A DNA stretch of 64,000 nt, from contig NC_089274.1 of assembly GCF_963678975.1 (NCBI RefSeq), forward strand, positions 7,428,001-7,492,000. The letters are read 5' to 3'. The notes under the pieces are model-generated. The model saw only the letters and a program-made list of their open reading frames with translations, did not search any database and was not told the DNA's origin. Origin of the DNA: Dysidea avara (taxonomy: Eukaryota > Porifera > Demospongiae > Dictyoceratida > Dysideidae). Position numbers and translations under genes: made by a program. This document shows, in pieces, positions 23,146-34,508 of this stretch; the first letter of the stretch is position 1, and every line of letters begins with the position of its first letter.

Positions 23146-25323
23146 GCAGCCAACACTTGCATTACATGCTCACAACGAATTTTCTTGGCTAGGAACTGCA
23201 GTGAGTGGTCTCCTTAAATTTTTAACTACTAATCACTTTTTTTGTTTGTTTGTTTTCTGTATGTATGTATGTCAGTTTAGTTCTTGTATTTACCTTGCCG
23301 TGCCCACACAGATCTTTTGCTACCGGATCTGATTGTGGTCGCACGAGACCGAGGTCGCACATACTGTAAGCTAACTCTACTTATTGTATTTTCTCATTTA
23401 TAATAATGATGGTTCTCTCTCTCTTCATAATAAATAAATAAATAAAATGTACTTATGCTAGTGTTTTAGAGGCTTTTCCTGAGATTGCCCCTTGGGTGTT
23501 TGTTAGCTATAACCAACCTGCTGAGCCCATATAATCTGTTGTCTAGCACTATGGCACTGCTGAGTAGCTAGCTATAAAGGGAAATTCTATTAGTGATTAT
23601 ATGCCATGCAACTGAAAAGCACACTATAGTTATAACTTACATATAGATTTACAATGCCAGTTCTACATTTGACTCGATGATGTGTTAATTAAAGATTCCG
23701 GATGATCATTGAATTGTTAAAGGGATAAAGGAGTAGTGGTAGGAGTTGATTCTGGTGGGAAGTGGTAAAAATCTCAGTCGGTGTCCTCTTGTAATACATA
23801 TAGATGGTCGAGGGAAAGGAATGTAAATTGTGTAAATATCTACTAAATTATGCAGTCTTGTGCAAAAATATAAATTTTAGTTCATTTCTTCTCTCTGCTA
23901 GCTATAGTCTTAAATCAAGTTTGTTTGTTTAACATTTTTGTAACACTAGAACTACGTATTATTAAAAATATACCTCACTGATTTCAGGCTGCATATACAG
24001 CTATAGTAAAGGTCATGATCAGTTTGATGAAACTGAGCTCCAAATAAGAATATTCTTCGCCATTCACTTGGGAACAGCAGCTTGGATCCAGTTACAGTTT
24101 CTGAAGATTTTTCATATTCAGTTAGTGAGCTTTTATTGGAACAAAGAATTAAAAGCCACCACTATGAATTTTAGCTTGCAGCTGCTGTTTCAATCTCTTC
24201 TTCAAGAAAATATTCATTACATTAAATATCACCCTGCTAGCGGCTAGCTCACCAGTAAACTCACACTATTCTTGTTCTTAATTCAGTAGTACCGGTACTT
24301 ATTCTTATTTTTCTTCTCAATTTTCTTGCCATCTGTGGCTGTGTGTCACTCAGGAGGACTCAATTATTATTGTATTCAACAATGATTCCTTTCTCTAGAC
24401 CTCAGGATTGGTATATAGCCTATATATGTAACTATCATTCCTGCCAGAAGAATGTCACAATCGTTTTTTGAGTGAATAGATGTGCTGTTATGTCATAATT
24501 GTAGTGACCCAATCAAGAAGTGATTAGGAAAACATTGCCAGGGTACTCATTCTACCACTAGGACAACATGATGTGTATAACTGAGTGCTCAAAAGTGTTT
24601 GTCCAGATAGTAACATACATACCTGTTTATACTGTAACATTATAAATAGCAAATTTTCCTGTCCAGCAGATTTTTCTGGTTTCAAATGCTAGCTGAGGAG
24701 GACATACCGACAGTGATCAAAATAATTAGAACTAGTGGTTTCCTTGGCAACCTCATCCATTGAGCAGTTGCAGACTGAGAATTTAATTTACTGGATATTT
24801 AGGATTATATAAATCACATGGAACAATATTCCTAGCTCTATTCCTGCAAGAAGTTTGTATATACATCTTTGAAAAGTACGTACATATCACAGAAACTTTC
24901 TAATATTATAGAATTCATAGAGAGAGATATGGATGTACGTATATATGACATCATCGAAAATATGCTGGTGGTGTGTGCAGTGCTGTGTTAATTATAATCA
25001 CTAATTAAAATATTTTGTGACTGAATTTTAATGAATATACATTGCCACAAGTCTCTTCTGCAAGCTCATCATATGTCCACACTATACATACTGACAAGAT
25101 GGATTCTTACATGATATTTTGCCACATTCCTTTTGTCTGTAAAAACAGTACATTTTATACTGAACGTGCAAGAATAATTATCTGATGAACTCAACATAAA
25201 AATATTATCATTGATTTTCTGGAAAGTGTCATTGATGAACACTAATGAACTCTACTCTTGGCTTTAGTTTCAGTAATTGATTGGTTGATTGATCGATCAA
25301 TCGATTGATTGATTGATTGATTG

Positions 25324-25445
25324 TAGTCTCGTCCTCGCAGACCCATTCTCCGGGGTGGCGCTTATCAATTAGAGATTATAAGCACCCCCTCCTTTCTCCG
25401 CGGTGACGCTTATCGATTAGAGATTATAAGCGCCCCCTCCAAAAA
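25324..25445. repeat. TAGTCTCG-type foldback fragment at the LINE-less site of X2
   Basis: It begins TAGTCTCGTC and contains two copies of a GCGCTTATC(A/G)ATTAGAGATTATAAG-like unit. This resembles the interior of the 378-bp foldback element at 37768-38145, which also has GCGCTTATCGATTGATAATT. It occupies the site where X1 carries the LINE body. Confidence 0.5.
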
Positions 25446-27492
25446 GAGATTAAATGTAAATTAAAGACTGCTTGATTGATCTTGGTCTCTTGTATACAGG
25501 ATACCACAGTTCCTTTAGTAGGGCCCAGGCCGACTGGGCACACTCTTAGATACATCACTTTGCCAGACAGCTAGTGCTCATTCCATGTTAGGAAACCAGC
25601 AGATTCTCCAAGGATCAAGTAAAACTCCTTCTATTTCTCATTTCTGACAATGAGTGAACAAAGGAAAGTAGCTGAAATATGATGAAACCTTGCTGAAAGT
25701 CATTACTGCTCAAGGCTTGAATGTTTTGCCCTACAAAAATGGCAGAGTGGTAGCTATAGCTATATATGAGAGAATTCAGCAACTTGCAACTAAATAATTA
25801 TATTCTGAATGATTTTACCAGTGACTATTGACAGCGGCTAATCATGCAAACTCATACTTTTACCAGTTATGTATCAATATGAAATCTCTGACATACTTCA
25901 TCAAATTTTGGCTTTGTAAAATCCAGCCTTCAGTTTAACATTAGTTATACAATTACATTACCTTTTCTCTGGAACTATATACTCGCTAAAGCTCAGAAAT
26001 TGAAACACACACTATCTTTGAACAATGCCACAAGACATTCTTATTCCAACAGAATTCCTTGCCTAGAAATGCTCTATCAATTATCAATCTCAATCAATCA
26101 AGCTGAAATCTTTCATGTTTAATTATTTTCTTTAACTACGTAGTCTTGATCCTAATAATTCATGCAGTGTACATTTTCTATGCCTGTGTTCAAGATGCCA
26201 ACCCCGATCTACTCCCCACAACTTTGATAACATAAGTAGAAACTTTGGTAGCTATTAGTTAAGTTATAAGTATATAATTGTAATCAATTTGTAATTATAT
26301 GTGTGGCTAAGTACTGCAGTTGTAATTACTGTTTGTGATGAAGTACATCTTTGTTGCCTCATCACATTCTTCAGGCACCATGCAACAGTGACTGGCTTAA
26401 AGCATTACCACAAAAATCTTAAGCTTTGCTACGTATTTCCCCTCGTAAATTTCTCCCCTCAGCTATTCCCTTCATGTGACAGCACTAGCTGGCACAAGCT
26501 GCTATGATGATTTTTAAATTGTAACCACAGTCAATTATATATTTTGTTGGTTAATTGCACTTTTACCTGTGCTTGTATATACTTTTAGTAAGGGGTTTTG
26601 CACAGTAAACCATAATATCCCACATAATTGATCTGATAATATATTACTTTGTCAGCAAATATCGTAAGGAAGTCTTTCTGATTGATGTGGCCATCCCAGA
26701 TGACTCAAGACTGTCTCATAAACTTGTGGGCAAACAAGATAAATCAAGACAAGACATATGAACATTTGACTATCATAGCAACTTAACTGAGCTCTTGGCT
26801 AGAGTTAGGTTAATTTTTCAGTAACTATACTGGTAATTACTATGATAGAATTTAAATAATATAATTATTTATATTTTGAATGTGGTTACAATTAATAACA
26901 TTCATTAAAGGTAGCAACCTGCTAGTACTGTGTCAGGTAGCACTGCCAATGATTAGAACCAAGAGGGGAAGAGGGGTGTCTAACACATTTCAAAGAAGCC
27001 TATGAAGGTGTCAAACAGTGTAAAGAAAACTCTAGATCACTTTACCAGAAGCCATGGAATCTTGATTGGATAATAATTTGGCTATTACATCTCTACTGGA
27101 GATAGATCACCTTTTAGAAAAATGCTATTATTTGATACTTTGCCACAGATTTATGAAACCATTTTCATAATTAATACATTTAGGTGAAGGTCAATCAGAG
27201 CCTTGCTCATTATGGGTGCACTCAGTTATATCAATGACTTGTAATTAGGTCATATGCATGTGCATGAGCCTCTCGTGTAATATAGATTGTTTTTCAAATA
27301 ATAAATTAAAAATTGTTATATGCACTTATTTCTAGACTTTATTTCTACAGGATGTGAATTTAGAATTGTCTATATGATCATGGGAAATATTAAAAATTGT
27401 TGAAATTAGCTTGTTGTGTCTTTGAGAACTTTAATGAACTGACCCATGGCACCATCCATGCAGTGCCTTGTAAATAATAGATTCAATGGCAC

Positions 27493-27553
27493 AGAACCAG
27501 CCTCCATCAATCTTTCTAAACATTGTTTAGTAAGATTGATGGAGACTGGTTCT
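27493..27553. repeat. 61-bp near-perfect hairpin in X2
   Basis: AGAACCAGCCTCCATCAATC on the left pairs with the complementary stretch ending GATGGAGACTGGTTCT. The stem is about 28-30 bp with two mismatches and a very short loop. X1 and X3 do not carry the hairpin at the matching place. Confidence 0.9.
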
Positions 27554-30162
27554 ACATATCTTAGACAGCTTTCTACAATGCAAAACCATGTTCACACCAT
27601 TGAAGATCAAGCTTCATTTACACTTATCACTATATACTCAGCCATATGATAAGAATGTTTTCTAGTCTGACCCATACACCAGGGTAATAATACATGGAAT
27701 AGCTAAGGACTGAATGTCATAACATAATGTGTACACTGTTTCTAGTCAAGCAACAGAATTATAGAAAGCTATACAAGCAAGAGTTCATAATGTATTATTA
27801 TATGAACTCTTGTTACAAAGCTAATATAATGGGACAGTATGTTTGTGATCATGCACGAAAAACTACAGATCAAAACAAAGCACTATGAAGTATTACAATA
27901 ACTATGTAATCTATTGAATTGTCAGTCTATATTGTTGATACAAATAATGTTATTCGCATTCTAACATCATAACCTTGTCAAAACTCTGCTTAATTCATGG
28001 TGAACAACACCACCGGTCATTGCGAGATAATTTCTTTACGGAACATACTTTGGCCAGTCCCACAGTTCTCAATTACTTCATTCTAAAGTTGTATGACCAA
28101 TAATCGGATCGGTAATTGGTAGAAGTCGATAATTAGCTGTTTTTACTATAATCGGAAATTGGTTGTAATGGGCTGTGGCCAGCAGACTATTAGTCTATTC
28201 AGCTTTAGCAACTGCAGGGCTGGTGTCAAAGGCTCTGCTATGTACTTAAGTACTTTGTGTATGTTTTGTGGTAACCACAAAGATAAACAGTGATGGTTCA
28301 GGCCCTAGCCCACTTGTCTGACTAGCAACTTTGAGTTGAGGTACAATCTCACAGAATTGGCTTTACTAGCTCTAATTTTAGTGGAGTATACACAAGTATA
28401 ACTTGTAGAGACCTACAATTGGGAATCGGTTAACTATCAGTACAACAGGGCAAAAATATATCGGATATCAGTTTTCCCTAAGAAGTGGGAATCGGTACAA
28501 CACTACTTCATTCTGTGTGATCTTCATGATTTGGTAGAGACACCAGGGAGGCCAAGAGAGGTGCTATTAAAACTACAGCACTTCTTGCATCCCACAAGTC
28601 AATAAGGCAACACTGGTAAACATAGTTATAGTTAAACACATTAATTTGCATTTTCTGTTCATACCTCAAAGTTTAGTCTTGTGGCACCACAAATCATTAC
28701 AAGTAACACTGCCTTTATAAGGCTGCTTTCTGGCATTATTCATGGCTCCAAAGACCCATCGCATACTGTTGGATTATACAACAACTTTTACCACATCAGT
28801 TACATCACAAACACAACAACACCCATCATCTACTTCTGTTGCAGACAAACACAGATATAAATAAAAAAATAAACTTACAGAAAGTTCAAAACTGCTGCCT
28901 CACGTTAAGGGTTCAGCAATAGTAAACACTACTTTATTAGCAATGAACTTTAATGCTTTTCTACATCACTTAGGCAAACTACTTAACATGCCGTATAGTA
29001 GAAAACTGTGGCAGTACAAAACATTGAAAATTTGGTGAATTTTCCGAAGTTTTTTTCTGCCAAAGTAGCTATATTTCCAGCCATCGTTATCTACAGGTAT
29101 ATATGCAAAATTATGCAATGTGTAGTGTCAAGCATGCCAAAGTTTTTTCACCAATCGGATTTTGACAAAATTTTATAGTTATGGTCAAGTGCAACATTTC
29201 CAACTATACGGTATACCCAGCAGCAGTGTAGTCTTAATGCTAGCTGTACATGTGCTGTCATCATTTTGACTGATCTGGAAACTAGCAGTGAGTTCATCTT
29301 AAACTGTGACTTTGATAAAATTAAACCTACGTATATAACTTATCTTACGTACATTAGCAGTGCCATAGACAACACCGGACAGCCAGCAGATCAAATGAAA
29401 AACAATTGTAACAGTAAGTTGCAGGTATAGCCAGCAAACTATCTACGTACTAACAGGAGTATAGCATTCAGTGACTACACTGCCATTAAGGCTTGAGTTT
29501 GGTTATTTCATCTTGTAGGACTAGATTCTGATGATCTTTTAAGCAAGTGTTTCTGTGAGTATTCGCTCCAACATGCACGTATTATGTTCTTGAAGCCATA
29601 TCTTCACTTATGAACTTTCAATTGTCACTTTGTTTGTACTTATTTGTATGATTACAATGTATGATTAGACACTTTCAAAATAATACGGGAAGCGATTATG
29701 TGGTTTATAAAATATGTACCCCAATCTTTAATTAAATTCATGGCTTTAAAAATGGCTTATTACTACTATGCACTTGATGGTCTCATTATTGATGGAAACG
29801 TTCTCTTCTATATCACAGCCAGTGAGACTCAACTGCAAGTGGTACCAGGGACTAAAAATTGTTAGTTGTGGCCAAAATACTAGGTAATGTAAGGTTTGGC
29901 TAGTTGAAAATGGTATTTGAGCTAGTTATAATGTGAGTACTATTATTTTTATCTATGCAAAAAACAGCCAAGCTGTAAACTAGGGTGTGGCCTTCAAATC
30001 AGCTACATCATTGAAAAAGTTGCAAATTAAAAATAATACAGAGTAGCTATGTAGTGTGTATAGCCAGCCATGCATGAATAGAAAAGAAAATGCATTTCAG
30101 CTTGTGAGTTGTGAGATTATATATAGAACATGTATGAGTGTCATGCATTTTTCTACCCCCCT

Positions 30163-30366
<204 letters not shown>

Positions 30367-31164
30367 AGACACGGACTAGTTGCAAAACAATTAGTCACTG
30401 AGTGGTGCACTTCAATTACAAGCCAGCTAAGTGCATGTATCAGATTCTAATCAACTATTAGCTAATACGTAAATACTATTATTGTTTATAGTGTTATTAT
30501 GTTCTATAGCTATAGCTCTTAGCAACACCATCCTGTTTATGCATAGCTATGCACTTCCTGCTTGGCTTCTATGACACTTGAACTTTTCTATTACGTATAC
30601 GCAACCCATCAATCACCATTATCTCAATGGCCTCAGTATTATCATAGATATCTATGGTACATAGATATGGTATTACATATTATAGGCTGGCACTTGAGTT
30701 GCTTGTTTTCTTTTATTAATTATATTAAGGCTTGACAGCACAAGTGCTGAAGGTCTGTAGGACACTTGGCCCTACAGCCTGGCTATCTTATTTCAAATCC
30801 AAGTGTTGTTTGCAAGTATATATGTATATACGTAATCCTCATAAATTATGTAGAGAACAATCGGAAGAGAAATTTAGGGACCATGCATCACAATAGAATG
30901 TGGATCATACCAAAAATGTGAATTTAATTTCTTACTAGTATTTTAGCCAATATAAATGTATATATTCCTGACTCACTAAACCACCATGGCTAAAGTAGGG
31001 ATTAAATTTGCACATCAGATCTTGTTTCATCTTTTTTTTATTGTAAAGTTTTCTACTAGACTACAAAATTCTTGTTTGCAGTTGCTTTTGTCTACTTTTG
31101 TACCTAATACTGTTTAGTAGGTTTCCCCTAAAATAATTGGTGCCAACCAAAATGCTGCTGTTAA

Positions 31165-31372
31165 TAGAATCTAATCAAAAACAGCCAAGCTGTAAAAAAA
31201 GGTGCGGCCCCTAAAAAGGCCATGGTGAAAAAAGATGTGAAATCCAAGGTGGCGACCAAGAAATGGCTGTGATGGTAGGTTAATGGTAAAAAATTTTAAT
31301 AGCGACAATTCAGGTGAATTTGTGTTGCATCTTTTTTTACAGCTTGGCTGTTTTTGATTAGATATCACTTCT
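31165..31372. mobile_element. MITE with AATCAAAAACAGCCAAGCTG terminal inverted repeats
   Basis: The left terminus CTAATCAAAAACAGCCAAGC and the right terminus GCTTGGCTGTTTTTGATTAG are exact inverted repeats, extending inward through a T/A run. The size is about 200 bp and it is non-coding. It belongs to the same family as the copies at 19930 and 48640. Confidence 0.75.
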
Positions 31373-31475
31373 TTTTGTATTTGTATACCCCAAAGCCGGC
31401 CATAGGCTTTGGGGATTTTTTAACCTATCCTTTTTCTTTACCACAGGAAGAATAAAAGACAAAACAGATGTGAGG

Positions 31476-31955
31476 GGCGGATCCAGGAGTTGGAAAGGGG
31501 AGGGGCACATACAGGCCAAGTTGTAGATGGTTGGGGAGAGCCAGATTCTCTTGTTAGTTGCTGCATTTTTGAAGCAGCATATAATCACCTCTTAGTAGTG
31601 TCTCACTGTTGATTTTGCCATTTTGATCTTTTCAGGTGGTTGTGAAGTGTTAAAAGCTGTTTAAAGGCTCTGAATGTATTAAACAACAGCAACACGATAA
31701 TTATTTTAGTAGCACTTAGCACGCACTAAGTGATAATTTCAGAGCTATTTTGGCTTTGGTTCGCTTTGGTTTCAAGTGGATTTGTAATAAATGCTATTAA
31801 AATGTGCATATTTTCATGAGTTTACAAACTGATCTTGGACTGACATAAAGTTTAGTAGCTAGCTATTTTAATCAGAAGTATGGCTGGCTCCACCACAAGG
31901 TGAGGGGAGGGGGTGGATTTGCCCCAAATACCCCATCCTGGATCCGCCATTGGGT
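31476..31955. mobile_element. GGGGCGGATCCAGG-ended MITE
   Basis: The sequence begins GGGGCGGATCCAGGAG and ends CCTGGATCCGCCATTG, an inverted pair similar to the ends of the element at 3346-4209. The terminal CAG and a target duplication are not clear, so the exact limits are uncertain. It is non-coding. Confidence 0.5.
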
Positions 31956-32059
31956 TTTTAATACTCCAACTGTTTTTGGTTTTATCAGTAATTATACAAA
32001 TTATATACATATATTTATTACATGTATAATATTCCCTACTGGATAACTTGTGCGCAGCA

Positions 32060-33215
32060 TGATCTCTCTACTAAGGGACTTGATCATGAAATGTAGTTGA
32101 ACTCTCTACAGGTCGATTTGTTTGTAGCTGAACTCTCTACAGGGTGATTTGTTTCTAGTTGATGACAGATCTCTCTACAGGGTAACTTGTTTCTAGCTGA
32201 ACTCTCTACAGAGTGGGTTACTTGTATATAGCTGAACTCTCTGCAAGGTGACTTCTTCTAGCTGATCTCTCTATAGGGTGACCTGATCTCTCTGTAGGGT
32301 TACCTGATCTCTCTGTAGTGTGACTTTTATCTAGCTGAACACTCTACAGGTTGATTTGTTTGTAGCTGAACTCTCTACGGGTGATTTATTTGCAGCTGAA
32401 CTCTATGCAGGGTGATTTGTTTGTAGCTGAACTATCTACAGGATGGTTTCTTTGTCACTGAACTCTCTACAAGGTGACTTGTTTCTAGCTGAACTATCTA
32501 CAGGATGGTTTCTTTGTCACTGAACTCTCTACAAGGTGACTTGTTTATAACTGATCTCTCTACAAGGTGACTTCCTCTAGCTGATCTCTCTACACGTTGA
32601 TTTGTTTGTAGCTGAACTCTCTACAGGATGGTTTCTTTGTCCCTATCAGGTGACTTGTTTCTAGCTGATCTCTCTACAAATTACTTCCTCTAGCTGATCT
32701 CTCTACAGTACCAATCAGTATTCTGGGAATTGACCAATCAGTATTCTGGGAATTGAGAGCCAATCACCAAAGTACCAATCAGTATTCTGGGAATTGAGAG
32801 CCATTCTGTTTCTCGCCACGCTATTTACAGACATTTCTGTTGTAATTTTTAAATGTAATTTATTTGTTGTTGTTTTGTAGATGTAATTATAATTGTTGTT
32901 GATTTGTTTTGTTTTGTAAGTGTTATTTTGTGTGTACCGTGTTTTGTTTAGTGGTTGTACGTGTTTTGTATTATGACAGTACCTTGTACAGGCTTGCCTT
33001 TTGTACTGTTCCTTCCCTTGTGGTAAATTGATAATAATAATAAAAATAAATAAATAAATAAATACAGGGTAATTTGTTTGTAGCTGAGGGTAATTTATTT
33101 GCAGCTGAACTCTATGCAGGGGATTTGTTTGTATATAGCTGAACTCTATACGGGATGGTCAGTTTCTTTGTAGCTGAACTCTCTACAAGGTGACTTACTT
33201 CTAGCTGATCTCTCT
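32060..33215. repeat. Large TAGCTGAACTCTCTACAGGG minisatellite array
   Basis: More than twenty imperfect units of about 30-45 bp carry the core TAGCTGAACTCTCTACAGG and spacers such as GTGATTTGTTTG. The array is interrupted at about 32705-33065 by a stretch with three ACCAATCAGTATTCTGGGAA units and a simple AAATA run. It is the reverse complement of the arrays at 19330 and 48010. Confidence 0.9.
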
Positions 33216-33219
33216 AGAC

Positions 33220-33573
33220 CAGGGCCGTCCACGGGGGGGATTGGGGCATTTTGCCTCGGGCCCCAGCCTGAAAGGGGCCCCAGGAGGCCCCCTTGAATAC
33301 CTGTTTGAAAGATCGATATACTCTAATAGAGCAGTCAGATATAAATACTCTAATAGAGCAGTGTAACAAGGTTATAGATAAGGAGATATGGCTGGTGAGG
33401 GATACCTATTGTCACTGTTAGCAAGTCATGACCTTTTTTTTTTTTTTTTTGGTCTTCAACTTACAACATGAACTTGGGTGAAGTTGTGATTCAGAATGGA
33501 AACCTCCTTGCCTCTGGGGCCCCACTTTAACTCTTTGCCCTGGGCCCCTTAATTTCTCTGGGCGGCCCTGGCT
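33220..33573. mobile_element. AGGGCCGTCC-ended repeat, inverted relative of 22429-23145
   Basis: It starts CAGGGCCGTCCACGG and ends GGGCGGCCCTGG. The interior contains TACTCTAATAGAGCAGTCA twice and a poly-T run. In reverse orientation it closely matches 22440-22710 plus the right end of that repeat. It is non-coding. Confidence 0.6.
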
Positions 33574-33639
33574 CTATCTAGAGTCTGTAAAAACTCAAAA
33601 TTGAGTATAATTGTACAAAAGGAAGAGTAGTTAAATAAT

Positions 33640-34250
33640 TAAGGTAGTTACATGTTCAATTTACTTTTAAAAGTTTCAAGGCTAGTTGATGTTACTGCAT
33701 TAGTTGGCAAGCTGTTCCAGAGTCTAATAGCATGAGGATAAAATGAATATTTATAAGAGTCTGCATTGGTTTGCAACTGTGAATCGGAGTGGATGACCCC
33801 TGGTAATATTGTTATAGTTAGCTGTAAGGCCACTCCAAATAAATTCTAGTTACTGTCAGCTTTATTATATTCCATTATTCCGTATTCTTCCATTACTTTC
33901 CGGTTATTGTTGCATACTGACAGGCTCATTTGAAACCACGTCAGCTCACGTGTCAGCAGTGCTATCAAGTCTGCACAAACTTCACGTTTGTGTTATTTTT
34001 GCAACCTCAAAAGGAAGGAACAAGCTTAAGCATACTTTTATGCAGCTTTTTATGATTGGGCAAGGCAAATAATGGCTTGAAAAGCTGCCAATCTTATAAT
34101 GAATAATGGAAATTACCCCCGCCCGCATGCAAATATGCTTGAGTCCAGGACGGGAAACAGAGAATTTATTTGGAGTGGCCTAAGCATCCTTCAGGTGGAT
34201 TAATGTCAATTAATTTGTTAATTATTTTATACATTGTGATGGTACGGAAG
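33640..34250 (-). mobile_element. LINE C-terminal fragment, interrupted by a MITE
   Basis: Minus-strand translation of 33833-33648 gives the typical LINE tail YKYSFYPHAIRLWNSLP followed by a TSLETFKSKL-type end. The frame is cut at 33827 by the 353-bp TIR element. Related sequence may continue beyond it after 34181. Confidence 0.6.
33828..34180. mobile_element. 353-bp MITE with TAA target duplication (PIF/Harbinger-like)
   Basis: The left terminus GGCCACTCCAAATAAATTC and the right terminus GAATTTATTTGGAGTGGCC are exact 19-bp inverted repeats. TAA flanks both ends, as expected for the 3-bp TWA target preference of PIF/Harbinger elements. It has no coding capacity and is inserted in a LINE fragment. 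Confidence 0.75.
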
Positions 34251-34290
34251 CATACTGTAAGTGCATACTGTAAGTGTGAAAGTGCATACT

Positions 34291-34440
34291 GTTGATTCAG
34301 TTCAGTTCCGTTTGTCTTCCGTCCGCGCCGTTCGCTAGAGCGATATCTTTACGTCATAAAATTACGCTAACGGAAGTGTTCAAATGCCGGAACTGAAACC
34401 CCAAAAGCGTCACTAAGATATAAGTCTATACTATATATAA
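34291..34440 (+). promoter_or_regulatory. Putative promoter region of gene B
   Basis: It is conserved with the region upstream of gene A: AGTTCCGTTTGTCTTCCGTC, a CRE-like TTTACGTCA, CCGGAACTGAAAC and a TATA-like CTATATATAA at 34431-34440. Relative to gene A it has lost part of the inner inverted arm (the CGCGGACGGAAG side). Function is inferred. Confidence 0.45.
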
Positions 34441-34508
34441 GGGACGCGTAGCCAGTTTATGTAAAGGGTAAGATAATTCGTTACAACGTGGAGCTCATAT
34501 GATCACTC

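Noticed and set aside
32060..33215. CRISPR-like regular repeats
   Set aside because: Units are degenerate, spacing is irregular, spacers resemble each other, and the genome is eukaryotic. This is a minisatellite.
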